Shown: in pieces, positions 1 to 7,137 of the stretch | Position numbering within the stretch: position 1 is the stretch's first letter | Layout of the letters: the number at the start of each line of letters is the position of its first letter | The notes under the pieces: generated by a model | Seen by the model: only the letters and a program-made list of their open reading frames with translations | Databases searched by the model: none | What the model was told of the DNA's origin: nothing | Translations under genes and position numbers: made by a program | From: Eubacteriaceae bacterium | GTDB taxonomy: Bacteria > Bacillota > Clostridia > Lachnospirales > Lachnospiraceae | Direction: 5' to 3' | DNA length: 52,630 bases | Assembly: GCA_910575665.1 (NCBI GenBank) | Contig: CAJTFB010000029.1 | Coordinates: 1 to 52,630 of the forward strand

Positions 1-74
1 GCCTCCTTTTGTATGCGGTAATCCCTGTTACCATTGTTCTTAACAAACTCTAGTATACAGGTAAATCCACGTTG

Positions 75-464
75 CTACAAATGTGGGGTCACTTCATATT
101 GTCCTATTCCAAATTGTTCACAAAGTTTCTTCCAGTCGGCAGGTGCTTCATAAAGACAAGCGGTTCCTTCACATAGTTCTGAAACTCTAATTTCCGGCTG
201 GTAATCGCCCTCTTGAAACTGAACGCCGACGTTCTGAAACAGGCGCTGTCTGTCTTTTTTCGGGTTACACTCTAAGACTGATACCGTTCCGCTGTCGGCA
301 TTTTTTGTGCCTAAGATACATTCAATCGTCGTACTTTTTCCTGCGCCATTTGCGCCAAGAAGCCCGTAAACAGTTCCACGCTTTACGGATAGACTGATTT
401 TGTCTACCGCAAACAGATTGCCGTAGGATTTTGACAACTGCTCCACATTGATTACAGTCTGCAT
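75..464 (-). pseudogene. ABC transporter ATP-binding protein, N-terminal fragment
   Basis: This is the first third of an ABC ATPase that would power export or import through an absent permease. The 129 residues keep the A-loop region, the Walker A motif GLLGANGAGKST (about residues 34-45) and a Q-loop glutamine near residue 84. The signature motif, Walker B and H-loop are missing. The protein stops with an aberrant tail after FGIG, about 100 residues short of a normal domain, so a deletion or recombination joined foreign sequence near positions 75-115. The ATG at 464 has a good AGGAGG about 7 bases upstream. It is the gene directly downstream of the MerR regulator and has its own MerR-type promoter, so the regulator probably controlled it. 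Transporter substrate cannot be inferred. Confidence 0.8.
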
Positions 465-495
465 ACTATGTCCTCCTTTTGTTTTTCGTGAGATA

Positions 496-537
496 AGAAT
501 ACCACCAATGAAAACATTGGTGGCAAAGTGTAGGGTT
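496..537 (-). promoter_or_regulatory. MerR-type promoter and operator for the ABC gene
   Basis: On the minus strand, -35 TTGCCA (521-526) and -10 TATTCT (496-501) are separated by exactly 19 bp. That over-long spacing is the hallmark of promoters activated by MerR-family proteins. The spacer and the end of the -35 hold a perfect dyad, CCACCAATG / CATTGGTGG, around TTTT. Immediately upstream is AACCCTACACT (527-537), which recurs at the same distance in the promoter of the regulator gene. The block overlaps the stop codon of the MerR gene. Confidence 0.75.
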
Positions 538-1280
538 TATGAAAATTGGACTTTCATATCTTGTAGCATATCCAAAATGGTGACTGCATTTTCTTCTGCT
601 GCCGATAATGATACGATAAGTCTGTCGCAGACAGAAATAATATCATCTGTTTGCTTGGGTGTATTTAGTGCGGCACGAATATCTGTATCAGGATTTTGGG
701 ATAGCTGTTGCAAAAGTCGCAGGATTGCTTCTAAGGAATAATTGGCACATCTTAATGAGCGAATGATTTTTAGACGCTGTATATCCTCATCAGCATAGGT
801 GCGATACCCATTATTTTTTCTTTTTACTTTAAGCAAGCCGTTCATTTCCCAATTTCGGAGAGTATCCATAGAAATATCAAGCAGTTCTGATACATCTTTT
901 CGCTTCAAACACCCGGAGTTTCCCCCAACACCACCGGATAAAATCTGCTTCACAATTTCAATAGCTTCTTCTGCGTTCCGTCGTTCCCGCCCGATTTGCT
1001 CCAAGTAGTTCTCTGTAAGAACAATAGCAGTATCAAAATCTCCTGTTGCCGATACCATAATCATCTGTGCGATTTTCTTCCTTAACCCGTTCTGCAAAAC
1101 CTCTACCTGAAATGCAAGACGTATCAATTTGCATTGCTTTATATGAAATTCTGTAAATACACGATAACCATTTGACAGTCGTTCCGGCTTAGGTATCAGC
1201 TTCAGCTTTTCATATAATCGTACTGTGTTCGGATGTATTCCGATGATTGCAGCAACTTCCGCAGTTTTATATGTCTTCAT
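537..1280 (-). CDS. MerR-family regulator with two HTH domains
   Basis: A DNA-binding transcription regulator of 247 residues. It has two MerR helix-turn-helix domains in one chain: residues about 4-70 (AEVAAIIGIHPNTVRLYEK, then NGYRVF) and about 115-180 (RKDVSELLDISMDTLRNWE, then NGYRTY). Ordinary MerR proteins have one and dimerise through a C-terminal coiled coil. The helical C-terminus here has no recognisable ligand-binding domain. I chose the ATG at 1280 because GGAGGCGG lies about 9 bases upstream; an ATG-less extension to 1307 lacks this. Its own promoter at 1306-1347 and that of the downstream ABC gene at 496-537 share the same layout, so it probably regulates both. The tandem fold may let one chain act as a pseudo-dimer, which is inference. 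Confidence 0.85.
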   Translation of the reverse strand: MKTYKTAEVAAIIGIHPNTVRLYEKLKLIPKPERLSNGYRVFTEFHIKQCKLIRLAFQVEVLQNGLRKKIAQMIMVSATGDFDTAIVLTENYLEQIGRERRNAEEAIEIVKQILSGGVGGNSGCLKRKDVSELLDISMDTLRNWEMNGLLKVKRKNNGYRTYADEDIQRLKIIRSLRCANYSLEAILRLLQQLSQNPDTDIRAALNTPKQTDDIISVCDRLIVSLSAAEENAVTILDMLQDMKVQFS

Positions 1281-1305
1281 TGTTTTCCGCCTCCATTCTC
1301 CCCCC

Positions 1306-1347
1306 AATATACCATAGCCAAAAAGTCTGGTGTTATAGTGTAGGGTT
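1306..1347 (-). promoter_or_regulatory. MerR-type promoter of the regulator gene
   Basis: On the minus strand, ATAACA (1331-1336) and TATATT (1306-1311) are 19 bp apart. Aligned base for base without gaps to the promoter at 496-537, it keeps AACCCTACACT (1337-1347), CACCA, the central TTTT and TGGTAT, while the rest of the dyad is weaker. This points to autoregulation by the double-MerR protein, with a lower-affinity operator. Confidence 0.65.
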
Positions 1348-1610
1348 CCATTTTACCATAGAAAATAAAAGTATCAAGATTGTGTTGGTTGATATTGGCA
1401 TTCCCCAAATTCCCCCATTGTGGATTGGAAACTGGAAATTAAGGACATTCCAACTATAAGAGCAATACGGGAAGCTGTACGGCGCACTTTATCCGCGAGG
1501 AAGTGTTGAAGCAGAAAGTGTGGGGCAGAATAAAGGAAACGGAAAAGGGGAAATCAATTTCCTTTCTGCTACGCAACCGAAATGACAAGGCGCATAGAAA
1601 CTCAATCATG
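1348..1610. other. Non-coding flank between regulator and IS4 element
   Basis: No gene with a convincing start, ribosome binding site or recognisable protein family is visible here. Short open frames exist on the plus strand, but none resembles a known family. It may be remnant mobile DNA, judging by the neighbours. Confidence 0.5.
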
Positions 1611-1643
1611 ACCACCGGCTTAGCCCAACATCATAAACTTAAG
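1611..1643 (+). repeat. Left terminal inverted repeat of the IS4 element
   Basis: A 33-base repeat beginning ACCACCGGCTTAGCCC. It matches the reverse complement of 3115-3147 with one mismatch (T versus A in the GGCTTAGCC core). Confidence 0.9.
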
Positions 1644-1706
1644 GAAAAATCTAAAGGAATCTGTCAGAAGGTTCCTTTTTATGTTAAAATATAGGCAGGG
1701 GTGCGT

Positions 1707-3010
1707 ATGGAAAAATCTTATAAAAAAAGATTTCAAATGTTTTCTGAATTATTATCTGATCCGGAACTTGTAAATTATGCAAGGAAGAATGGAAACAATA
1801 CTTTTTCAAGAAATCGGAAAATGCCCTTAAAAGATATGCTGCCTTTCTAAAAAAGGGCTTACTACAGCATTTGAACTCAGAAACTATTTTAAAGAAAAAG
1901 CAAAAGCATCTATGCAGTTATCTGTACAGGGTTATTTACAACAGAGAAAACGTTTAAATTCCGAAATCTTTCCATATCTGAACCGTAAATATCTCATGGA
2001 CTTTTATCATTCTGATGAGCCCGGATTATGGAAGGGATATCTCTTGATTGCGATTGACGGGAGCAAAGCGGAAGTGCCGAATTCAAAAGAAAACAGGGTA
2101 ACATTTGGGAACAGCGGCAACCAGTATTCCAAAACAGGACAGGTGCGAGCGCTAGTAAGCGGGATGTATGATGTTTTAAATCATTTTTATCTGGACATTG
2201 AAGTGGCGCATATTTCCATCAGTGAAAATGAACTGGCAAAACGGAACCTAAAGCATTTAAAAGAAATGGAAATCCGGCAGCCGATCCTCGTAGTCTTTGA
2301 CCGCGGCTATATTTTCTGGAAATGGAGGGAATCCATTATTTGATCCGTCTTTCATCCAATGATTATAAAGCAGAGCGTAAACAGATGCAGTCAGAAGATG
2401 AAAAGGTCATTTTAAAGCACTCTTCTGCGCGTCTGCAAAAAATACGCCAAAAACACCCAGAACGGTATGAACATCTGAAAAAGAAAGGGAAAACGACAGT
2501 AAGGATCTCGAAATCAACGCTTCCTTCCGGAAATGAACTTGCACTGGTGACGGATCTTCCAGATACGATTGCCACAGAAGATTTAGCAGATTTATATTAC
2601 CAGAGATGGGAAATCGAAAAGAAATACCATACTTTAAAAATAAAATGAAATTTGAAAGTGTGACAGGGAAAGCCTCTGTGTATGTATACCAGGATTTTGG
2701 GGCGCAGGTTTTGGTATATAACATGGTTCAGGACATCCGCAACAGTGCAGATGAAGAGGCAGCAGTGAGGGGACGGGAAAATGGCAATAAATATCCCATG
2801 CACACGAATGAAAATATGGCGATTGGACTTTTCAAGGAGACTATGCTGAAGATCATTCTGGAACCAGAAGAAAAGAGACGCCTAAAAAAACTGGAAGAAT
2901 TACAGAAGGAAATGGAACATTATGTTCTGCCAATAAGGGAACTGCCTGGCAAAGAAAGAAGAAAAAATATTTCCAATAAATATAAAAACAATCAAAAGAA
3001 TAGATTTTAA
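1707..3010 (+). pseudogene. IS4-family transposase, frameshifted
   Basis: A DDE transposase broken into at least four pieces. The start is ATG at 1707. The frame is lost near 1845 in an A-rich run, again with a small deletion near 2315-2340, and again near 2635, where one A appears to be missing from AAAAATAAAATG. Catalytic features survive in the fragments: the first Asp in LLIAIDGSKAEVPNS, the second Asp in VVFDRGYI, and the IS4 YREK signature in YYQRWEIEKKYHTLK (Y-x2-R-x3-E-x6-K). With three separate lesions the element cannot move by itself, although the terminal repeats would still be usable by a related transposase elsewhere. Confidence 0.85.
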
Positions 3011-3014
3011 AATA

Positions 3015-3045
3015 CCCATAATCCATTTAAGGGGGAGATTATGGG
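3015..3045 (+). terminator. Hairpin after the IS4 transposase
   Basis: A perfect 9-bp stem, CCCATAATC / GATTATGGG, begins five bases after the transposase stop and is followed by a T-rich stretch. It fits a terminator, or an end-protecting hairpin that limits read-through. Confidence 0.55.
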
Positions 3046-3114
3046 CATTATTTATTTTCATCTAATCTGAGTTAAAAAGATTTGAAATAATATTTTAAAT
3101 GTGCAACAAAGATT

Positions 3115-3147
3115 CTTAAGTTTATGATGTTGGGCTTAGCCGGTGGT
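3115..3147 (-). repeat. Right terminal inverted repeat of the IS4 element
   Basis: Reverse complement of 1611-1643 with one mismatch over 33 bases. It defines the right end of the element. Confidence 0.9.
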
Positions 3148-3165
3148 TTATTTTCCTTTCATCCA

Positions 3166-3203
3166 AAAAGACGGTACAGCCCATGTAATCGGGGCTATAC
3201 CGC
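3166..3203 (-). terminator. Rho-independent terminator of the RibD-C reductase gene
   Basis: On the minus strand, GGTATAGCCCC pairs with GGGCTGTACC (one mismatch) and is followed by TTTTT at 3165-3170. It lies about 135 bases after the stop at 3338. Confidence 0.6.
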
Positions 3204-3337
3204 CTAATCTGAAATTACTTCCCTCTAACCATAAACAATAAATTTTCAAGGCTTTTTTCTTCTGCTTATACCACGACATATCTCCTTACAGATTCAATCT
3301 CCTCCCTATTGTTGCCTTTTCGACAAACAGGTATTTA

Positions 3338-4018
3338 TCAGTGAATTACCTCATAACGCAATCGTAAATATGAATTCTCCAAAACCACACATTCTTGCAG
3401 TTTCAGAACACCTAATTTTGACAATTCTCTTTGTGAAAGCAAGGATTTACCATCAATTAAAGTGGATGTATCTTTGCCGCCAATCAAAACTGGAGCAACA
3501 ACAATATCAACATAATGAAATAGTTTTTCACGAAGAAATAAGCTATTTAGTGTCCCACCGGTTTGTATCGTTATCCTCTCACAACCATATTCTGATTTGA
3601 GCTTTATAAGTGCATTTTTTAGCGATAATTCTTTTTGATATATGATATGAAAATTACCTTCCTCAATATTAAATGCCGGGTGTTTTGCATTTGACGTAAT
3701 CAACACAAATATTTTTGATAAAGCACAAAAATACTGTATACCATTTTCATTCAAATGCTTGTTATCTATTATCACAAAAGATACGGGCGTTCTATTTGGC
3801 ATTTTCTTTGTATTGACACCAATTTTGGCTTGAACGCGACCAGAATTGAGAGTCCATAAATCTGTTGTCTGCTCTATTTCATAATATTGGTGCAAACCTT
3901 CGCTAACCCCTGCAATTTGGGGAAAATCTTTGTCTACATCTAAATCGTCTGTTGCTCCAGTGCTTATCTTTCCGTCAACTGACATCAGCATAAACAATGT
4001 TGTAATTGGTCTGTCCAT
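3338..4018 (-). CDS. RibD C-terminal (DHFR-like) reductase family protein
   Basis: A 226-residue cytoplasmic oxidoreductase of the RibD C-terminal / dihydrofolate-reductase-like fold. In riboflavin synthesis this fold reduces an aminouracil ribosyl sugar with NADPH, but stand-alone members often have unknown substrates. Visible features are the N-terminal strand and active-site region (MSVDGKISTG, residues about 12-21), the nucleotide-binding region ITIQTGGTLNSLFL (about residues 149-162) and the VDIVVAPVLIGGK strand typical of the family. The deaminase half of RibD is absent and no other rib genes are nearby, so a riboflavin role is unlikely. ATG 4018 has AGGAGTG upstream. It is monocistronic, between an IS element and a DUF4303-like gene. 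Confidence 0.8.
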   Translation of the reverse strand: MDRPITTLFMLMSVDGKISTGATDDLDVDKDFPQIAGVSEGLHQYYEIEQTTDLWTLNSGRVQAKIGVNTKKMPNRTPVSFVIIDNKHLNENGIQYFCALSKIFVLITSNAKHPAFNIEEGNFHIIYQKELSLKNALIKLKSEYGCERITIQTGGTLNSLFLREKLFHYVDIVVAPVLIGGKDTSTLIDGKSLLSQRELSKLGVLKLQECVVLENSYLRLRYEVIH

Positions 4019-4195
4019 TTTATCACTCCTAAATCGCGATTTGTTGCTCTGATTCTATCATACAGTCCTATTTTTCACAATCGAAATTGAACTCACCACT
4101 TGACAATGTGGCAAAGAGCTTATGACTATCTGATAGCTGCCGCGTCCCGTTTTTTCTTTTGCCCTACAGACTGGAATCTGCTATCACAACAAAAC

Positions 4196-4756
4196 CTAAG
4201 TGTTTTCTGGGTTCTCACATGTTTCTAAATATTCAGAAAGCAAAGCAGAGGATGGATTTAATCGCAGCGCTCTATTATATTCTGAGCCATCGTCGTCAGG
4301 CGGTGCCTGTTCTACATTGATAACCACACATTCCCGTTCTTTCCCAATTCCAAACAGGCCAGAAGCGTCAAGCCTCTTCATGGCCTCTTCCATGAAATCG
4401 ATCCGAGCCTCCCACTCACCCTCATAAAGCTCATCATCTGATAATTCGCTTGCTCTTTTATCCAGCAATTCACTCACTTCACCAAAAAATTCGTCATACC
4501 CATAAACAGCATAGGGGGAATCTGCACTGTCCCATTTCCACCAGCTTTTTTCATCATCGAGTATTTGCTGCTCAATAATTGATTTTTCCAAGGCTTCGTA
4601 AGACCATGCCGAAATATATGGATGCAGTCCCTCATCAAACACAAATACATAGAAATAAAAATGTTCTTTCGTGGTTTCTTTCAAAGATAAGAATGCAGCG
4701 CCGGCAGCTTTTGCAAGGGATTCAATCAACTCCTCATTACTTTCTTTAATATCCAT
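4196..4756 (-). CDS. DUF4303-like protein
   Basis: A 186-residue acidic protein rich in aromatic residues. It resembles DUF4303 proteins: HFYFYVFVFDEGLHPYISAWSYE near residues 32-54, a WWKWDSADSPY segment, and a C-terminal EYLETCEN. There is no signal peptide or membrane segment. Function is unknown; related small acidic proteins sometimes act as immunity proteins for secreted toxins, but no toxin gene is adjacent. The ATG at 4756 follows an AGGATGGAAGAG-like site. The family call rests on memory of the sequence pattern and is moderately secure. Confidence 0.6.
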   Translation of the reverse strand: MDIKESNEELIESLAKAAGAAFLSLKETTKEHFYFYVFVFDEGLHPYISAWSYEALEKSIIEQQILDDEKSWWKWDSADSPYAVYGYDEFFGEVSELLDKRASELSDDELYEGEWEARIDFMEEAMKRLDASGLFGIGKERECVVINVEQAPPDDDGSEYNRALRLNPSSALLSEYLETCENPENT

Positions 4757-4870
4757 ATCTCTTCCATCCTTTCACCCTATTCTATAGATTTCCATTGTCT
4801 AATTCTAAATTATCAGTTCCTATTATATGCTTTCATAATTCAAAATGCAATACCGCAGCCACAGGAACGG

Positions 4871-4907
4871 GCAAAGCCGCAAAAACATAGTGTTTATGCG
4901 GCTTTGC
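4871..4907. other. Very stable perfect hairpin between genes
   Basis: GCAAAGCCGCA pairs perfectly with TGCGGCTTTGC, and the interior AAACA/TGTTT extends the stem to about 16 bp with a 3-base loop. No T-run follows on the minus strand, so it is an imperfect fit for a Rho-independent terminator of the gene ending at 4963. It may serve as a bidirectional transcription barrier or an mRNA 3' end stabiliser. Confidence 0.6.
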
Positions 4908-4962
4908 GGCGTTTCTGGTATTCATTTTTTGCGGCGTGGTGAGCAGATTATTCTACTATTTT

Positions 4963-5409
4963 TTATACCAAGATACTTTTTATTAATTTTTCGAATGATT
5001 GACAAAATTTCACATCATCTTCTTCCGTACGTTTTTTTGGTCCTTTTAAATGATTTTTTCTAGAAGCCCTTCTTGCTTTTTTCCCTAAATGCCGTTCCAT
5101 AAGCAATTGGTCTATATTTTCATCTGTATACCATTTTCCAGACTGATGTATCGCATATGCGCCCTTTCCAAGAGCCATTGCCGCCACTCCATAATCCTGG
5201 GTTACAACAATATCATTCTTATTACAAAGATTTATCAATGCAAAATCTACGGCATCAGCCCCGGCTCCAATGATTTTCACCTCACTGTAATCGGAGTTCA
5301 GCACATGATTTGTATCACATAAAAGGATAACCTCAATTTTATATTTCTCTGACACCTGCTCCACGATGGACACTACAGGGCAGGCGTCCGCATCTACATA
5401 AATTTTCAT
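4963..5409 (-). CDS. YaiI/YqxD (DUF188) family protein
   Basis: A 148-residue protein of the YaiI/YqxD family, which has a PIN-like nuclease fold. The N-terminus MKIYVDADACPV carries the conserved acidic pair. DIVVTQDYGVAAMALGKGA (about residues 90-108) is the second conserved block, followed by a basic RRASRKNHLKGPKKRT segment. The presence of acidic residues suggests a metal-dependent nuclease, but I know of no established substrate. Length matches the family. The ATG at 5409 is clear although the upstream ribosome site is weak. It is monocistronic, downstream of the tRNA-Ser and its terminator. Confidence 0.85.
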   Translation of the reverse strand: MKIYVDADACPVVSIVEQVSEKYKIEVILLCDTNHVLNSDYSEVKIIGAGADAVDFALINLCNKNDIVVTQDYGVAAMALGKGAYAIHQSGKWYTDENIDQLLMERHLGKKARRASRKNHLKGPKKRTEEDDVKFCQSFEKLIKSILV

Positions 5410-5538
5410 ATATCAAAAAATATTACAGTGCTACATTCTTTATCCTTATATTCATACACAAAATACCCCTTTCCATGCAAATTATACTACACCTTCTATC
5501 TTTGCGCAAGGCTGGCATAATGAAAATTTCTATATAAA

Positions 5539-5572
5539 GAAAAAACTGACATCTGCAAAAAACAAATGTCAG
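5539..5572 (-). terminator. Rho-independent terminator after tRNA-Ser
   Basis: On the minus strand CTGACATTTG pairs with CAGATGTCAG across a T-rich loop and is followed by TTTTTT (5539-5545). It lies 36 bases downstream of the tRNA 3' end. Confidence 0.8.
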
Positions 5573-5607
5573 CAATTTTTTGGGTGTTAATGCCACACCC
5601 CTGCAAG

Positions 5608-5693
5608 CGGAGACGGTGGGATTCGAACCCACGTGCCCGTGAAGGCAAAACGATTTCGAGTCGTTCTCGTTATGACCACTTCGATACGTCTCC
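5608..5693 (-). tRNA. tRNA-Ser (anticodon CGA)
   Basis: An 86-base class II tRNA. Acceptor stem GGAGACG (5687-5693) pairs with CGTCTCC, with discriminator G at 5608. The anticodon stem-loop is AACGA-CTCGAAA-TCGTT, giving anticodon CGA, which reads serine UCG codons. The long variable arm and the T-loop GGTTCGAATCC are present. CCA is not encoded. It sits between holA and yaiI with its own terminator. Confidence 0.95.
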
Positions 5694-5758
5694 AGTTCAG
5701 CCCGACGCCGTCGAACTTTAATGATACCTAATAGCACCTATATATTTTTACCATTTTT

Positions 5759-6736
5759 TCACGCTTTTGTCAATGCCTTTACGAGAAAGAATTCTGCCAC
5801 CAGTCGTTCACCCAGTCTGCCAGTTTTAAACCGCTCCTCATAATCCGCCCGCTCTTCCAGAAGCTGGTACAGCGTTTTTTTAGAAAAATGTTTTGCCTGG
5901 CTCTTATACTTTTTTACAGTAAAATATGGAATCCCTGCCTTTTTCGCAATATCTTTGTCTGGTAGGCTCCCCCCGATCTCTTTCACCTGGATTAGTATGT
6001 TTATGTGCCTTCCCAGCAGATGCAAAATGACAAGAGGAGGCTCCTTCAGTTCCAACAAGTCGCCATACAGCCGGAATACCTTTTCCTGCTCTCCGGCGAT
6101 CACTGAATCAATCATATCAAAAATCTTTCCTACCACCTGACCAGAACAAATGGCATCCACGTCCTCAGCCGTTATTTCCTCCCGGTCTCCCACATATCCG
6201 ACCAGCTTGTCCAGTTCGTTCACGATACCATCCATCTGAAAACCAATTTTGGCAATAAGATATTCCGCCGTCTTTCTGGAGATGCTTTTTCCATATCCCT
6301 TAAGATACCTCGCTGCCCAGGGAACCAGTTCTCTTTCCTGCTGAAGAGCACACTCTGTCACACAGCCATTCTTCTGTATCCATTTATAGAGACGGTTTCT
6401 TTTATCCACCTTTTTTTCCACAAACACTACATATGTAGTATCAGGAAATTCCTCCAACATATCCGCCATCTCATTGGATGATTTAAACAATTCCGTATTT
6501 TCAATAAGTATCAGACGCTTTTCAGCAAAAAATGGAAGCGTACTCCCAAGGGAGCCAACTTCATCCAATGGAATTCCTTTTCCCTCAAAAGATGAGACAT
6601 TCATGTCATCCCCCTCCTGGGAAAGCATCTTTTTCAGTTTATTTTTATAATATCGGACCATATATGGCTCTTCTCCATAGATCAACTGAAACCGGGACAA
6701 ATCACCGGATTTGATCTGTTCTGCGATCGTCTGCAA
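5759..6736 (-). CDS. holA: DNA polymerase III delta subunit
   Basis: The delta subunit of the clamp loader, which opens the beta sliding clamp during replication. It has 325 residues, normal for the family. Visible features are the N-terminal LSRFQLIYGEEPYMVRYY block that starts HolA proteins, the internal SLGSTLPFFAEKRLILIEN segment with the conserved PFF...RL, and the C-terminal collar helices. It is AAA+-like but lacks a Walker A lysine, as expected for delta. It follows comEC, the same order known from Bacillus (comEC then yqeN). A consensus promoter at 6769-6797 lies just upstream of the ATG, so it can be expressed independently of the com operon. Confidence 0.92.
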   Translation of the reverse strand: MQTIAEQIKSGDLSRFQLIYGEEPYMVRYYKNKLKKMLSQEGDDMNVSSFEGKGIPLDEVGSLGSTLPFFAEKRLILIENTELFKSSNEMADMLEEFPDTTYVVFVEKKVDKRNRLYKWIQKNGCVTECALQQERELVPWAARYLKGYGKSISRKTAEYLIAKIGFQMDGIVNELDKLVGYVGDREEITAEDVDAICSGQVVGKIFDMIDSVIAGEQEKVFRLYGDLLELKEPPLVILHLLGRHINILIQVKEIGGSLPDKDIAKKAGIPYFTVKKYKSQAKHFSKKTLYQLLEERADYEERFKTGRLGERLVAEFFLVKALTKA

Positions 6737-6768
6737 AGCATCTGCCTCCTGTCTGTGAGCTACTTCTT

Positions 6769-6797
6769 ATTATATTGGTTTTTCGGTACTTTGTCAA
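6769..6797 (-). promoter_or_regulatory. Consensus sigma-70/sigma-A promoter for holA
   Basis: On the minus strand TTGACA (6792-6797) and TATAAT (6769-6774) are 17 bp apart, a perfect match to consensus. The transcript would start about 25 bases before the holA ATG. The -35 hexamer lies inside one copy of the 14-bp direct repeat that flanks the adjacent insert. Confidence 0.85.
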
Positions 6798-6801
6798 TTT
6801 T
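6788..6801. repeat. 14-bp direct repeat, copy 1
   Basis: ACTTTGTCAATTTT, identical to 7124-7137. The two copies bound a 322-bp segment that interrupts the comEC-holA junction. Confidence 0.9.
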
Positions 6802-7065
6802 ACTCCCATACGATTTTCGGTCTGGGGAATGGCATTAGGCTGGCAACGAGAAATTGCATTATGGAACATTGGGCTTATTTCGTCAATCGCCTATACCTTG
6901 ATTAAAAAAAAGAAGGAATTTATGAAGCTTTTAACCTTGCAATCCACAGTATTATGCTGGGCTTTGGGGCTTAATCATTTAGTGGCACTTGTAAGTAACT
7001 TCTCTTTAAAAAGTACCATACATATTTTAGACGTATTAGAGGTTATGCTACTTGGCGGTATCTAG
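6802..7065 (+). pseudogene. Fragment of a small membrane protein (DUF6790-like?)
   Basis: This plus-strand open frame runs against all its neighbours and lies entirely within a segment flanked by 14-bp direct repeats. The peptide has hydrophobic helices and the pattern GWQREIALWNIGLISSIAY followed by STVLCWALGLNHLVAL. This looks like the middle and end of a small polytopic membrane protein, perhaps of the DUF6790 type. No start codon with a ribosome binding site is visible and the first part of the protein is missing, so I treat it as a captured fragment. The family assignment is tentative; the coding character is suggested only by the protein-like composition. Confidence 0.45.
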
Positions 7066-7123
7066 GGGAGTATTTTGTTGGTTAGAGAAAATAACAAAGA
7101 TTATATATAGCGCTTCATTCCTC

Positions 7124-7137
7124 ACTTTGTCAATTTT
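7124..7137. repeat. 14-bp direct repeat, copy 2
   Basis: Identical to 6788-6801. On the minus strand it contains the TGA stop of comEC (7130-7132), so the sequence at the end of comEC is the likely original and the other copy the duplicate, or the reverse. Confidence 0.9.

Larger units (their letters stand above)
1611..3147 (+). mobile_element. IS4-family insertion sequence, inactive
   Basis: A 1537-bp element bounded by 33-bp inverted repeats (1611-1643 and 3115-3147) that differ at one position. It encloses one decayed IS4-type transposase gene with a hairpin after its stop. I see no matching target duplication in the bases just outside the repeats, so either the true ends differ by a few bases or one flank has been rearranged. 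Confidence 0.85.

Noticed and set aside
5423-5737. 104-codon minus-strand open frame
   Set aside because: It covers the tRNA-Ser gene and its terminator and has no ribosome site; the RNA explains the sequence.
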